From assembly GCA_021813325.1 (NCBI GenBank), contig JAKALA010000028.1, positions 1 to 47,259 on the forward strand: a DNA stretch of 47,259 nucleotides. The letters are read 5' to 3'. Under the pieces are notes generated by a model. It was not told where the DNA came from, searched no databases, and saw only the letters and a program-made list of their open reading frames with translations. The translations under genes and the position numbers were made by a program. The number at the start of each line of letters is the position of its first letter. Positions within the stretch are counted from its first letter, which is position 1. Below, piece after piece: positions 29,129 through 36,403 of this stretch. Source of the DNA: a bacterium (GTDB lineage: Bacteria; Verrucomicrobiota; Verrucomicrobiia; Limisphaerales; UBA11358).

Positions 29129-29791
29129 TTACAATTTTCCTTTGGTGCTGGGCAATTGTCCGGCAATCCGCGAATCGTGCCGCCGCGCGGCATCCACCGC
29201 CCGCGCAAACGCCTTGAACAGCGCTTCCACGATGTGGTGCGGCTCATCGCCATACAGCAGTTCCAAATGCAAATTGCACCGGGCTTCATTGGCAAATCCC
29301 TGGAAAAATTCCCGCGCCAGACCAAAACGAAACGCGCTGGACACATCCTGAGTTTTTTCCGCCTCGGAAATCTTTTTCTGGGAAAACTGATTCAGTCCGC
29401 GCCAGACCAAATACGGTCGGCCGCTGAAATCCACCACGCAACGCGCCAGACATTCATCCATGGGCACATACGCCTCGCCCGTGAACGGATTCCGGGGATC
29501 AAAACCATGCCCGTAACGGCGGATGCCGCGTTTGTCGCCCAGCGCCGCCGCCACCGCCTGCCCCAAAGCGATGCCGCAATCCTCCACCGTATGATGCGCG
29601 TCCACGGCCAAATCCCCGTCACAGCGCAACGCCAAATCCACCGTGGCGTGCTTGGCAAACAGCGTGAGCATGTGATCGAAAAACGGAACGCCGGTTTTGA
29701 TTTTGGATTTGCCCTTGCCGTCGAGGTTCAGGCGAATGGAAATCCGGGTTTCCAGCGTATGGCGTTTGATTTTGGACAAGCGTGCGGTCAT
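29129..29791 (-). CDS. hisB: Imidazoleglycerol-phosphate dehydratase
   Basis: This 220-residue enzyme of histidine biosynthesis dehydrates imidazole glycerol phosphate to imidazole acetol phosphate with Mn2+. Metal-binding and signature motifs are intact: GVPFFDHML, VDAHHTVEDCGIALGQA and GDEPHHIVEALFKAFA. It has the monofunctional dehydratase length, without the HAD phosphatase domain of the enterobacterial enzyme. The start at ATG 29791 (MTARLSKIKRHTLETRI) is preferred over an upstream in-frame GTG/ATG extension that does not fit the family. It is isolated from other his genes, lying about 100 bases after the TPR gene and about 160 before pilB. Cytoplasmic. Confidence 0.96.
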   Translation of the reverse strand: MTARLSKIKRHTLETRISIRLNLDGKGKSKIKTGVPFFDHMLTLFAKHATVDLALRCDGDLAVDAHHTVEDCGIALGQAVAAALGDKRGIRRYGHGFDPRNPFTGEAYVPMDECLARCVVDFSGRPYLVWRGLNQFSQKKISEAEKTQDVSSAFRFGLAREFFQGFANEARCNLHLELLYGDEPHHIVEALFKAFARAVDAARRHDSRIAGQLPSTKGKL

Positions 29792-29891
29792 GACCGCATT
29801 AAACCAAAACGGCGGGGAAAAGACCACGTGGAATTAGCCCGTGCTCCGTTGGAAAACATGAAAACCAGACGCGGCGAAACGCCTGAAGGGT

Positions 29892-30752
29892 TCACTTTGG
29901 CGCCGCCACCGGCTTGGCCCCGGCCAGCTTTTTCTCGATGTCATCAATCTGCTTTTGAATGGCATCCGGCGCGGGCGACACCACTTTGCCTTTTTCAAAC
30001 CATTTAATGGCCGCGGCATAATTGCCGGCCTCGTCTTCCAAACGCGCGAGGTTCATCACCAGTTCTTCGTAAACCAGCTTGTTCTCTTTCTGCAAATCCG
30101 GGGACAGCGACAGGTAACTTTTAACGCCATACTCCCAGACATTTCGCGCGCGGTTCAGATCGTGCCGGTTTTCGCGGTAGATCCGGCCCAGTTCAAACAG
30201 GATTTCGCTGTTGCCAGGATTGTGGCGCAAACCCTCGCGGAGAAAGGCTTCGGCTTCGTTGGGCCGGCCCAAATGTTCGCGCATGAAATAAGCGCCCACG
30301 GTATAGGTTTCAATTTTCTGCGGATCCAGGTCCGCCGCCAGGCGCAGCCAGGGCAGAATTTCCCGCTCCTGGTGCGCTGCCAAATGCGTGTGCCGGGTGA
30401 TGCGGAAGTTCCGCCCGAAAGCATCAATCCAGTCATGCGGCTGACCAAAGAAATCTTCTTTTTTTTCTTCTTCCTCCGTCTCTTTGTGGCCATGGCTGGC
30501 AGCGATGATTTCCCGCTGTTCCTTCGCATTTTGATCAAACATCGAAGGATAGTAGCCGCTGTGGAAATAGACGTCGGCCATGGTGAACGATTCATTGGCG
30601 AACAACCTGCGGCCATCGCCCAGCAGCATTTCAAAGACGTTTTCCGGCTTGGATCGCCCGCTCCAGTTGTCGGCCGTGGCCGCCAATTTGGTCGCCAGCG
30701 TAAACGCCAGCGCCAGCAAACCTGCGAGCAAAATCCACGGGGAAACTTTCAT
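29892..30752 (-). CDS. Membrane-anchored TPR protein
   Basis: This 286-residue protein begins MKVSPWILLAGLLALAFTLATKLAA, a signal anchor. TPR-like repeats follow from about residue 140 (EREILPWLRLAADLDPQKIETYTVGAYFM, then NEAEAFLREGLRHNPGNSEILFELGRIY, then the NLARLEDEAGNYAAAIKWFEKG helices). The middle has a Glu/Lys-rich stretch (HKETEEEEKKEDFFGQP). The start codon overlaps the permease stop (TGATG), so it is coupled to the ABC exporter. A scaffold or accessory role for that transporter is an inference from the coupling; the family itself gives no reaction. The start used here is preferred over an upstream in-frame codon because of the anchor helix and the overlap. Confidence 0.75.
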   Translation of the reverse strand: MKVSPWILLAGLLALAFTLATKLAATADNWSGRSKPENVFEMLLGDGRRLFANESFTMADVYFHSGYYPSMFDQNAKEQREIIAASHGHKETEEEEKKEDFFGQPHDWIDAFGRNFRITRHTHLAAHQEREILPWLRLAADLDPQKIETYTVGAYFMREHLGRPNEAEAFLREGLRHNPGNSEILFELGRIYRENRHDLNRARNVWEYGVKSYLSLSPDLQKENKLVYEELVMNLARLEDEAGNYAAAIKWFEKGKVVSPAPDAIQKQIDDIEKKLAGAKPVAAPK

Positions 30753-31531
30753 CACGTCGTCAAATTTTTCCGGCGAAAACCGAGCCACGTCAGCAACAGG
30801 AAAATTCCCGTCCACGCCGCCGCATAAAGCGTGGCCAGCGCCACGGCGCCCACCGGGGCCATGCCCATGTCATACACCACGAAATCGCGCAAATCATACC
30901 ACTCGAGATGCGGGATGGTGAAATAGAGGAAGGCCAGGATGGATTGCACCGGTTCGCCTTGCTGCAGCGCGATTGTGTTCAAATGGCTGCCGACAAACAA
31001 AATGCCCACCACGACAATGAACGCGATGGTCGTCGTCGAGGACGGCGCGGCAAAATAAATGGAACCGAGCAGCACCATGCCAATGACAATCGCCAGCATG
31101 ACCCACTGCATCCACGCGGCTTCGAGATAAACGCCAACCGGCCAGATTTGCTCCCGCGAACCGGTGATCACGGCAAAGAACAGGTAAAAGACGAAAAGCG
31201 CCAGGCCGGTCGCCAGCCAGCAGCCAAGGAACTTGCCCACGATTAATTGCGCCCGCGAAACCGGCTTGGCCAGCAGCGGAAAAATGGTGCGGGCCTCGCG
31301 TTCCGCCGGAATTTGCCGGGCGGCGGTTAATATGGCCACCAACAATGCCGAGACCCAAATGAGCAAGAGACAAATATCCTTTAAATACCGGACAATTTTG
31401 GCGTCGTGAAAAAAATTCGCCGAACCGGCGGCGAACGTGAGCAGCGCCGTCAGGATGAACAGGACGTAAAAATCCTTGCGCCGGTATAGTTCCTTGATGA
31501 CGACTCCTGCCAGGGCAAAAATTTTATTCAT
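30752..31531 (-). CDS. ABC-2 type transporter permease
   Basis: This 259-residue protein has about six membrane helices (FYVLFILTALLTFAAGSA, DICLLLIWVSALLVAILTA, LATGLALFVFYLFFAVI, WVMLAIVIGMVLLGSIYF, TIAFIVVVGILFVGS, GAVALATLYAAAWTGIFLLL). It carries the cytoplasmic ABC-2 motif EREARTIFPLLAKPVSRAQLIVGKF. It forms an exporter with the ATPase encoded immediately upstream (ATGA overlap 31528-31531). The substrate is unknown; the family covers gliding/NosY-like, drug and polysaccharide systems. The N-terminal VIKELYRRKDFYVLF segment is typical of NosY-like ABC-2 subunits. Confidence 0.85.
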   Translation of the reverse strand: MNKIFALAGVVIKELYRRKDFYVLFILTALLTFAAGSANFFHDAKIVRYLKDICLLLIWVSALLVAILTAARQIPAEREARTIFPLLAKPVSRAQLIVGKFLGCWLATGLALFVFYLFFAVITGSREQIWPVGVYLEAAWMQWVMLAIVIGMVLLGSIYFAAPSSTTTIAFIVVVGILFVGSHLNTIALQQGEPVQSILAFLYFTIPHLEWYDLRDFVVYDMGMAPVGAVALATLYAAAWTGIFLLLTWLGFRRKNLTT

Positions 31532-32280
31532 GATGCGGCAGCGTTTTGATAGCCAACAACCTTGAGAAAGGCCTGTTCCAAGTTCGGGTGGCCGGCGGAA
31601 ATTTCCGCCACCGTGCCCATTGCCTTCAGTTCGCCTTGATGCACGATGGCGACGTGATCACAAATCGCCTCCACCTCGCCCAGTTCGTGGGATGAAAAGA
31701 AAACCGTTTTGCCTTCGTCTTTCAGGCGTTGGATGATCTCGCGCACTTTCATGCGGCCCAAGGGGTCCAAGCCGCTGGTGGGTTCATCGAGAATCAGCAA
31801 ATCTGGATTGTTGATCAGGGATTGAGCAATGCCGACACGCTGTTGCATGCCTTTGGAATAGGACTTGATCGGACGCTTGGAGGCGTGTTCCAGTTCAACC
31901 AGTTTGAGCAGGTCAGCGATGCGGCGATCCGTTTCAGACCGGCTCAACCCAAAGATTTTGGCGTAAAAGCGAAGCAGTTCTTCCGCCGTGAGAAACTTGT
32001 AATAATAGGTCAATTCGGGCAGATAGCCGATGCGCTGCCGGGCAATCGGCTGGCGAACATCGATGCCAAACAGACTGGCGCTGCCACTGGTTGGCGGGAT
32101 AAAGCCAAGCAAGACGTTCATGGTGGTGGTCTTGCCCGCGCCATTTGGCCCCAAAAAACCGAAGACTTCCCCTGCCCGCACCTCCAAATCCAGCCCCAAC
32201 AACGCCACCTTGTTCGCCTGCCGGAAATCGCGGTTGCGATATTCAACGCGCAGTTTCTGGGTTTGAAGAATAACCGTCAT
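31528..32280 (-). CDS. ABC-2 type transporter ATP-binding protein
   Basis: This 250-residue ATPase has Walker A GPNGAGKTT (Lys50), a Q-loop region (GYLPELTYYYKFLTAEELL, with Pro-Glu in place of a canonical Gln, as in CcmA/NatA-type proteins), signature YSKGMQQRVG, Walker B LLILDEPTSGLDP and a switch His (FFSSHELGEVE). The C-terminal LEQAFLKVVG tail is also typical of CcmA-like ATPases. It pairs with the permease that overlaps its stop. It is the first gene of a short operon (ATPase, permease, TPR protein, perhaps hisB). No convincing promoter was identified upstream. Confidence 0.9.
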   Translation of the reverse strand: MTVILQTQKLRVEYRNRDFRQANKVALLGLDLEVRAGEVFGFLGPNGAGKTTTMNVLLGFIPPTSGSASLFGIDVRQPIARQRIGYLPELTYYYKFLTAEELLRFYAKIFGLSRSETDRRIADLLKLVELEHASKRPIKSYSKGMQQRVGIAQSLINNPDLLILDEPTSGLDPLGRMKVREIIQRLKDEGKTVFFSSHELGEVEAICDHVAIVHQGELKAMGTVAEISAGHPNLEQAFLKVVGYQNAAAS

Positions 32281-32361
32281 GGTTCTGGGCTATTATTTTG
32301 CATTCTTGGGTTCACGTTATGAAAATTACCAGTCGAGTCAATCTTGTCCTTGCAAATAAAG

Positions 32362-32387
32362 AACCCCGAAACATGCGTCTCGGGGTT
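32362..32387 (-). terminator. Intrinsic terminator of the downstream pilin gene
   Basis: On the minus strand an 8-bp stem (AACCCCGA / TCGGGGTT) is followed by TCTTTATTTG. It lies 20 bases after the stop of the 32407-32787 pilin gene. Its sequence and shape echo the terminator after the other pilin. Confidence 0.8.
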
Positions 32388-32406
32388 TGGTTGGATCTAA
32401 ACAAAT

Positions 32407-32787
32407 TCAATCAACTGTATGCGAAAAAGGCGCGCTCAACGTGCTTAACGTGCAGGTCGGATGATTGGTCACATACCAACTGTCTGAATAGGTGCCATTG
32501 GCGGGACACGGCGGAATGCTGCCAGCGGAATTCAATTTGATGTAGGGGGTCAAATCCGTGGCCAAATGGGCCACGGTGTCATCCGGCTTGTGTTCTTCCA
32601 GCGCAAACACCGCGGCGGCGCCGTCGAATTGCCGGAGGTTGTTGATGCAACCTTTGGCTTGGGAGGATTTTCGGGCTTTCACAAAGTTCGGAATCGCGAC
32701 TGCCGCCAATAACCCGATAATGGCCACGACAATCATGATTTCCACCAAGGTGAAACCCGCCCGAGAATATTTTATGGCTTGTTTCAT
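32407..32787 (-). CDS. Type IV pilin-like protein (copy B)
   Basis: This 126-residue prepilin has leader MKQAIKYSRAG and then FTLVEIMIVVAIIGLLAAVA, with Gly at -1 and Glu at +5. The globular part is small, with cysteines in KGCINN, PPCPAN and HPTCTL. It is nearly the same as the neighbouring pilin: the two have equal length, with identical runs of 22 residues (starting ARKSSQAKG) and 24 residues (starting DLTPYIKLN). This makes them tandem duplicates. It has its own sigma-54-like promoter, structured leader and terminator, so it is a separate transcription unit. It is a candidate major pilin for the PilB/PilT motor encoded nearby, or a GspG-type shaft protein; the short length and the promoter class favour a pilin. 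Confidence 0.88.
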   Translation of the reverse strand: MKQAIKYSRAGFTLVEIMIVVAIIGLLAAVAIPNFVKARKSSQAKGCINNLRQFDGAAAVFALEEHKPDDTVAHLATDLTPYIKLNSAGSIPPCPANGTYSDSWYVTNHPTCTLSTLSAPFSHTVD

Positions 32788-32804
32788 TTTCTTACTTTCT
32801 GCTA

Positions 32805-32881
32805 GGCACGGCTGAACACTGTGGCCGGCGGGTTAATATAATAACGAATTGGTTCAATTGATTGCCGGCCACAACCGTGCC
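32805..32881 (-). ncRNA. Structured 5' leader RNA of pilin copy B
   Basis: The transcript leader folds as an outer 7-bp stem (32875-32881 with 32805-32811, GGCACGG / CCGTGCC). A two-sided internal loop follows (TT on the 5' side, 9 bases on the 3' side). The inner stem is a perfect 9 bp (32864-32872 with 32821-32829, GTGGCCGGC / GCCGGCCAC), closing a 34-base loop that begins AATCAATTGAAC and ends TAACCC. GAAC in the loop is complementary to GTTC in the 9-base internal loop. The structure ends 17 bases before the ATG. The same architecture with compensatory changes precedes pilin copy A. I do not recognise a named riboswitch class. Confidence 0.72.
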
Positions 32882-32889
32882 AGTTGTTA

Positions 32890-32905
32890 AGCACGTCAAA
32901 TGCCA
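32890..32905 (-). promoter_or_regulatory. Sigma-54-like promoter of pilin copy B
   Basis: The minus strand reads TGGCATTTGACGTGCT: GG and GC separated by exactly 10 bases, with TGGCA and TGCT matching the -24/-12 consensus. Counting 12 bases from the GC places transcription start near 32879, at the foot of the structured leader. Confidence 0.68.
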
Positions 32906-32955
32906 GCGCGTAAACCGGAAAACAATTCCCCGACAACCTTATCTTGGAAATAAAA

Positions 32956-32979
32956 AACCCGGAACTGACGTTCCGGGTT
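32956..32979 (-). terminator. Intrinsic terminator of pilin copy A
   Basis: On the minus strand a 10-bp perfect stem (AACCCGGAAC / GTTCCGGGTT) with a 4-base loop runs into a run of Ts. It begins 20 bases after the stop of the 33000-33380 pilin, the same spacing as at copy B. Confidence 0.88.
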
Positions 32980-32999
32980 GAAACCAGACAATAAAAGTC

Positions 33000-33380
33000 T
33001 TAATCAAGCGCGTGCGCGAAAGGAGCCGGCAACGAGCTCAAAGAGCAGGTCGGATGATTGGTTACACCCCAAGAAGTTGAATAGGTGCCATTCGCCGGGC
33101 AGGGCGGGATGCTACCAGCCGAGTTCAACTTGATATACGGCGTCAGATCGTTAGCCAGCGTCGCCGAGTCGGAATCCGTCTTGTGGTTTTCCAACGCCCA
33201 CTGCGCCGCCGCGCCATCGAACTGGCGCAGATTATTAATGCAGCCCTTGGCCTGGGAGGATTTACGGGCATTGACGAAGTTCGGAATCGCGATGGCGGCC
33301 AAAAGACCGATGATGGCCACGACAATCATGATTTCAACCAACGTGAAACCCGCCTTGCGAATGTTTTTAGTCTGTTTCAT
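33000..33380 (-). CDS. Type IV pilin-like protein (copy A)
   Basis: This 126-residue prepilin has leader MKQTKNIRKAG and then FTLVEIMIVVAIIGLLAAIA (Gly -1, Glu +5). The start at 33380 is chosen because it gives the same leader length and the same spacing to the leader RNA as copy B; the frame also extends 21 codons upstream through that RNA. Cysteines occur at KGCINN, PPCPAN and HPTCSL. Differences from copy B cluster just after the helix (QWALENHKTDSDSATLAN) and at the C-terminus, the regions that would face the solvent in a pilus. It has an independent promoter and terminator. Together with copy B it suggests either a heteropolymer or alternate pilins under similar control. Confidence 0.88.
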   Translation of the reverse strand: MKQTKNIRKAGFTLVEIMIVVAIIGLLAAIAIPNFVNARKSSQAKGCINNLRQFDGAAAQWALENHKTDSDSATLANDLTPYIKLNSAGSIPPCPANGTYSTSWGVTNHPTCSLSSLPAPFAHALD

Positions 33381-33403
33381 TTTTATGTCTTTCTCTCTAC
33401 TGA

Positions 33404-33475
33404 CACGGTGGAACTGCGCAACAGACGGGTTAGATGATGACAACGCCGTTCACTTGATTGTCTGCTGCAACCGCG
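33404..33475 (-). ncRNA. Structured 5' leader RNA of pilin copy A
   Basis: It has the same fold as the copy B leader. The outer stem is 33471-33475 with 33404-33408 (5 pairs including one G-U). TT and a 9-base strand form the internal loop. The inner stem is 9 pairs (33460-33468 with 33418-33426, GCAGCAGAC / GTCTGTTGC, one G-U), closing a 33-base loop that begins AATCAAGTGAAC and ends TAACCC. Four inner-stem pairs differ from copy B by double compensatory change and one by a G-U. The GAAC/GTTC complementarity between the apical and internal loops is kept. The leader ends 23 bases before the ATG. Confidence 0.72.
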
Positions 33476-33488
33476 GCTGCTTCATTTT

Positions 33489-33504
33489 AGCACTCTGAAT
33501 GCCA
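33489..33504 (-). promoter_or_regulatory. Sigma-54-like promoter of pilin copy A
   Basis: The minus strand reads TGGCATTCAGAGTGCT, again GG-N10-GC. It shares TGGCATT and GTGCT with the copy B promoter although the 4 bases between them differ. The predicted start near 33478 lies at the foot of the leader structure. Confidence 0.68.
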
Positions 33505-33764
33505 AAGTCCAGGTGATCGAAAATTGACGGCTTTTGTCAGCAAACCGCGTCCAAAGACCATTTGAACCCCGTAATCCCGGCAATTTTTTCCAGAAATGTT
33601 CAAATTACTTGATCATTGTCCATCCAAGACGCCAGGACACCGCCCATTTAATAGACACTCCGGGGCAATTGTTCCGCGAACCGACCTACCAAATCCAATA
33701 AGGCTTATCGTGGGATCAACCCGCTTGTGGGTTGGCCAGTCTCCTTGAGCCAAGATCGACGGTT
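33505..33764. other. Intergenic stretch, no gene seen
   Basis: This holds no convincing frame. It must contain the downstream end of the beta-CASP transcript and any enhancer site for the pilin promoter. One small hairpin (CAACCC / GGGTTG, 33717-33734) lies 31 bases after the beta-CASP stop, but no T-run follows on the minus strand. I could not identify a sigma-54 activator site. Confidence 0.5.
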
Positions 33765-35156
33765 TCAAACTGCCACCGTTTCATTCAGGGCTGGCAGTTG
33801 CGGCTTCAATTTATGGCGCTGCTGGATAAGTTTGGCCAGCATGGCGCGCGGCTCATTTTCACCATGAGTCAACACCACTCGAGGTTTGCTGGGCGCAATG
33901 ACGTTGAACCAATTAAGCAAATCGGTCTGGCCGGCATGGGCGCTAAAGCCGCCCAATGTATGAATTTGCGCCCTTACCGCGATCTTTTCCCCGAAGATGC
34001 TGACCAATTTTTCCCCGTTAACCAACCGCCGCCCCAAGGAACCGTCGCCTTGATAGCCCACAATAATCACATGCGTCTCCGGCTTCCAAAGATGGTTCTT
34101 CAGGTGGTGCAAAATCCGCCCGGCATTGCACATGCCCGCCCCGGCCATGATCAGACACGGCCCAAGCTGATCATTGATTTTTTTGGATTGCTCGGCGGTT
34201 TCGCAGAGCGTCAGCGTCTTCAAATCCTCCCGCAGCGGCTTTTGCGAAATGTATTTCAACATTTCCTCATCAAACAATTCTTTGTGCCCGGCGTAAATCT
34301 GGCTGGCCTTGATCGCCATCGGACTGTCGAGAAAAATGGGAAATGGCCGAATCTGCTTCTTTCGGAACATCTGTCCCAGCAACAACATCAACAACTGGGC
34401 GCGCCCCACCGCGAAGGTCGGCACCAGGATTTTGCCGCCGTGATTGACCGCGTCTTTGACGATGCGGTCAAACTCTTCCACCGTCTTGTCAATCGGCTGG
34501 TGATCACGATCGCCGTAAGTGGATTCCAAGAAAACCATGTCCGCCTGCCGGAACGGCTCATAATCCCGCAAAATGGGCGCGCCCTTGGGCCCAAGATCGC
34601 CGGAAAACACCACTTTCTTCTTTTTGCCATCTTCCTCGACGATCAACTGAATGCTCGCCGAACCCAGCATGTGGCCCGCCTCTGCCCAAATGGCTTGAAC
34701 GCCCGGGGCCACTTCCACAATTTGCTGATAAGGAACGGGCTTGAAACATTGAATGATGGCCTCGGCCTGCGCCGCCGTGTAAAGCGGTTCAATGGGTGGT
34801 TCGCCCGCACGCTGGCGTTTACGATTGATGCGTTCGGCATCGGCCAACTGGATGTGCGCCGAATCACGCAAAATGAGCGCCGCCATCTCAATGGTTGCCG
34901 GCGTGGCTAAGACTGGTCCGGCGTAGCCCAGTTTGGCCAGCAAGGGCAGCCGGCCCGTGTGGTCCAGATGACCGTGCGTAATGAGCACCGCGTCCAGTTT
35001 GCGGTTCATCTGCACCGGCGGACGATTCAACGTGTCCGCCCGCTTGCCGCCTTGAAACAAACCGCAATCCACCAGCACACGAGCCGCCTTGGTTTGAACC
35101 AAATAAGCCGAGCCAGTCACTTCACCACCAGCCGCTCCCAACAAGGTAATTTTCAT
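33765..35156 (-). CDS. Beta-CASP metallo-beta-lactamase-fold ribonuclease
   Basis: This 463-residue protein belongs to the CPSF-73/Int11-like bacterial group of RNA-processing nucleases. The zinc site motif HGHLDHTG (residues 61-68) is intact. Further ligand motifs are AEAGHMLGSA, FSGDLGP and ESTYGDRDH. The beta-CASP segment shows VPTFAVGRAQ, DSPMA and AGAGMCNAGRILHHL, and the C-terminal RMMBL part shows LGGFSAHAGQ and VVLTHGE. Such enzymes cut or trim RNA endonucleolytically or 5'-to-3' in the cytoplasm. The gene stands alone, 154 bases after pfkA. Two tandem 10-bp repeats lie just upstream of its start. Its specific RNA target is unknown. Confidence 0.93.
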   Translation of the reverse strand: MKITLLGAAGGEVTGSAYLVQTKAARVLVDCGLFQGGKRADTLNRPPVQMNRKLDAVLITHGHLDHTGRLPLLAKLGYAGPVLATPATIEMAALILRDSAHIQLADAERINRKRQRAGEPPIEPLYTAAQAEAIIQCFKPVPYQQIVEVAPGVQAIWAEAGHMLGSASIQLIVEEDGKKKKVVFSGDLGPKGAPILRDYEPFRQADMVFLESTYGDRDHQPIDKTVEEFDRIVKDAVNHGGKILVPTFAVGRAQLLMLLLGQMFRKKQIRPFPIFLDSPMAIKASQIYAGHKELFDEEMLKYISQKPLREDLKTLTLCETAEQSKKINDQLGPCLIMAGAGMCNAGRILHHLKNHLWKPETHVIIVGYQGDGSLGRRLVNGEKLVSIFGEKIAVRAQIHTLGGFSAHAGQTDLLNWFNVIAPSKPRVVLTHGENEPRAMLAKLIQQRHKLKPQLPALNETVAV

Positions 35157-35165
35157 CGGTCTATG

Positions 35166-35185
35166 ATAGGTTGTTATAGGTTGTT
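35166..35185 (-). repeat. Tandem 10-bp repeat upstream of the beta-CASP gene
   Basis: ATAGGTTGTT occurs twice without a gap on the plus strand (AACAACCTAT on the coding strand), ending 9 bases before the start codon. It may be a regulatory site in the leader or a chance duplication. Confidence 0.5.
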
Positions 35186-35310
35186 TTGTGGTTTGAATCG
35201 CTGGGATTGAACAGAATCACGGGTCGGGAATGAGCTTCCATCCGACAGAAATCCCACTCGAATCATTTTTTGCCGCACATGTAAAATATCCGCGCCAGTT
35301 CACGGTTCGT

Positions 35311-36393
35311 TCATTCCCCCAAGCTGATGCCCAAAGCGCGCGCCGTTCGCGCCATCGCGCCGCCGATGGGAACCATTTTTAAACGGCCCACCGCTTCGGA
35401 AATCTTGACCGCGCCCAGCCCTTTGCCCGTGTAAGCCACCATTTTGCCATAATCGCCCGCCACGATCAGTTCCACCGCCATGGCGCCAAACATGGAGCAC
35501 AGCACGCGGTCAAACGTCGTCGGCGTGCCGCCCCGCTGCAAGTGGCCCAGCACACAGCAACGGGTTTCCTTGCCGGAACGTTTGCCGAGTTCCTGGGCGA
35601 CGACATGGCCGATGCCGCCCAAATGCGCTTCGCGGTTGGCTTCCTGCGAACTGGTGGTGACAAAGCCGCCGTCCTTTTCCCGCGCCCCTTCCGCCACAAT
35701 CACCAGCGTGAAATGTTTCCCCTTGCCTTCGCGTTCGGTGATCTTGGCGCAAATGCTGTCGTAGCAAAACGGGATTTCTGGAATTAAGACAACGTCGGCT
35801 CCACCCGCAACCCCCGCGTAAAGCGCGATCCATCCGGCGTAACGCCCCATGACTTCCAGCACCATCACGCGATTATGACTCTCCGCCGTGGTATGTAATC
35901 GATCCAGCGCATCCGTGGCGCACGCCACGGCCGAATCAAAACCAAAGGTCATCATCGTGCCTTCAAGATCGTTGTCGATCGTCTTGGGCACGCCAATGAT
36001 GGGAATGCCGTGCTCATGCATTTGCTGGCTGATGGTCAAAGAACCGTCGCCGCCAATGGACACCAGCGCCGAAATGCCCAGCGCCTCCATGCCTGCCTTG
36101 GTGGCGTCCATTAATTCTTTGGGCAACTGACGACTTTCACCGTGGCCTACTTTGGCGGAAAACTGTCCGCGGTTGGCCGTGCCGAGAATGGTGCCGCCAC
36201 GGGTAAGCAACCCATCGATGGCCTTGTAATCGAGCACCCGATACTTTTGCGGCTCCAGCAGACCGTCGAATCCACCAAGAATTCCGAGGCTTTCCCAGCC
36301 GCGCATAGTGGCCGCCTTGGTCACGGCACGAATGACGGCATTTAAACCGGGGCAATCGCCCCCGCCAGTTACGATTCCAATTCTTTGAGGCAT
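35311..36393 (-). CDS. pfkA: 6-phosphofructokinase (group III type)
   Basis: This 360-residue enzyme phosphorylates fructose 6-phosphate to fructose 1,6-bisphosphate. Motifs are GGGDCPGLN (residues 10-18), GGDGSL (114-119) and PKTIDNDL (136-143, catalytic Asp140). Gly117, equivalent to E. coli Gly104, argues for ATP use. Lys137, at the E. coli Gly124 position, is the residue seen in PPi-dependent enzymes. The Gly/Lys pair is known from the mixed-substrate group III family, for example actinobacterial ATP-dependent PFKs. The donor is therefore probably ATP, though PPi cannot be excluded. The gene lies 10 bases downstream of ppk2. Confidence 0.93.
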   Translation of the reverse strand: MPQRIGIVTGGGDCPGLNAVIRAVTKAATMRGWESLGILGGFDGLLEPQKYRVLDYKAIDGLLTRGGTILGTANRGQFSAKVGHGESRQLPKELMDATKAGMEALGISALVSIGGDGSLTISQQMHEHGIPIIGVPKTIDNDLEGTMMTFGFDSAVACATDALDRLHTTAESHNRVMVLEVMGRYAGWIALYAGVAGGADVVLIPEIPFCYDSICAKITEREGKGKHFTLVIVAEGAREKDGGFVTTSSQEANREAHLGGIGHVVAQELGKRSGKETRCCVLGHLQRGGTPTTFDRVLCSMFGAMAVELIVAGDYGKMVAYTGKGLGAVKISEAVGRLKMVPIGGAMARTARALGISLGE

Positions 36394-36403
36394 AATTTTA
36401 GGT

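Noticed and set aside
32805-33475. Assigning the pilin leaders to the c-di-GMP-I riboswitch class
   Set aside because: The conserved core of that class is not recognisable; only the gene context is similar.
33717-33734. Hairpin CAACCC/GGGTTG as a terminator for the beta-CASP gene
   Set aside because: Only 6 bp and no T-run on the minus strand; kept as a note in the intergenic entry.
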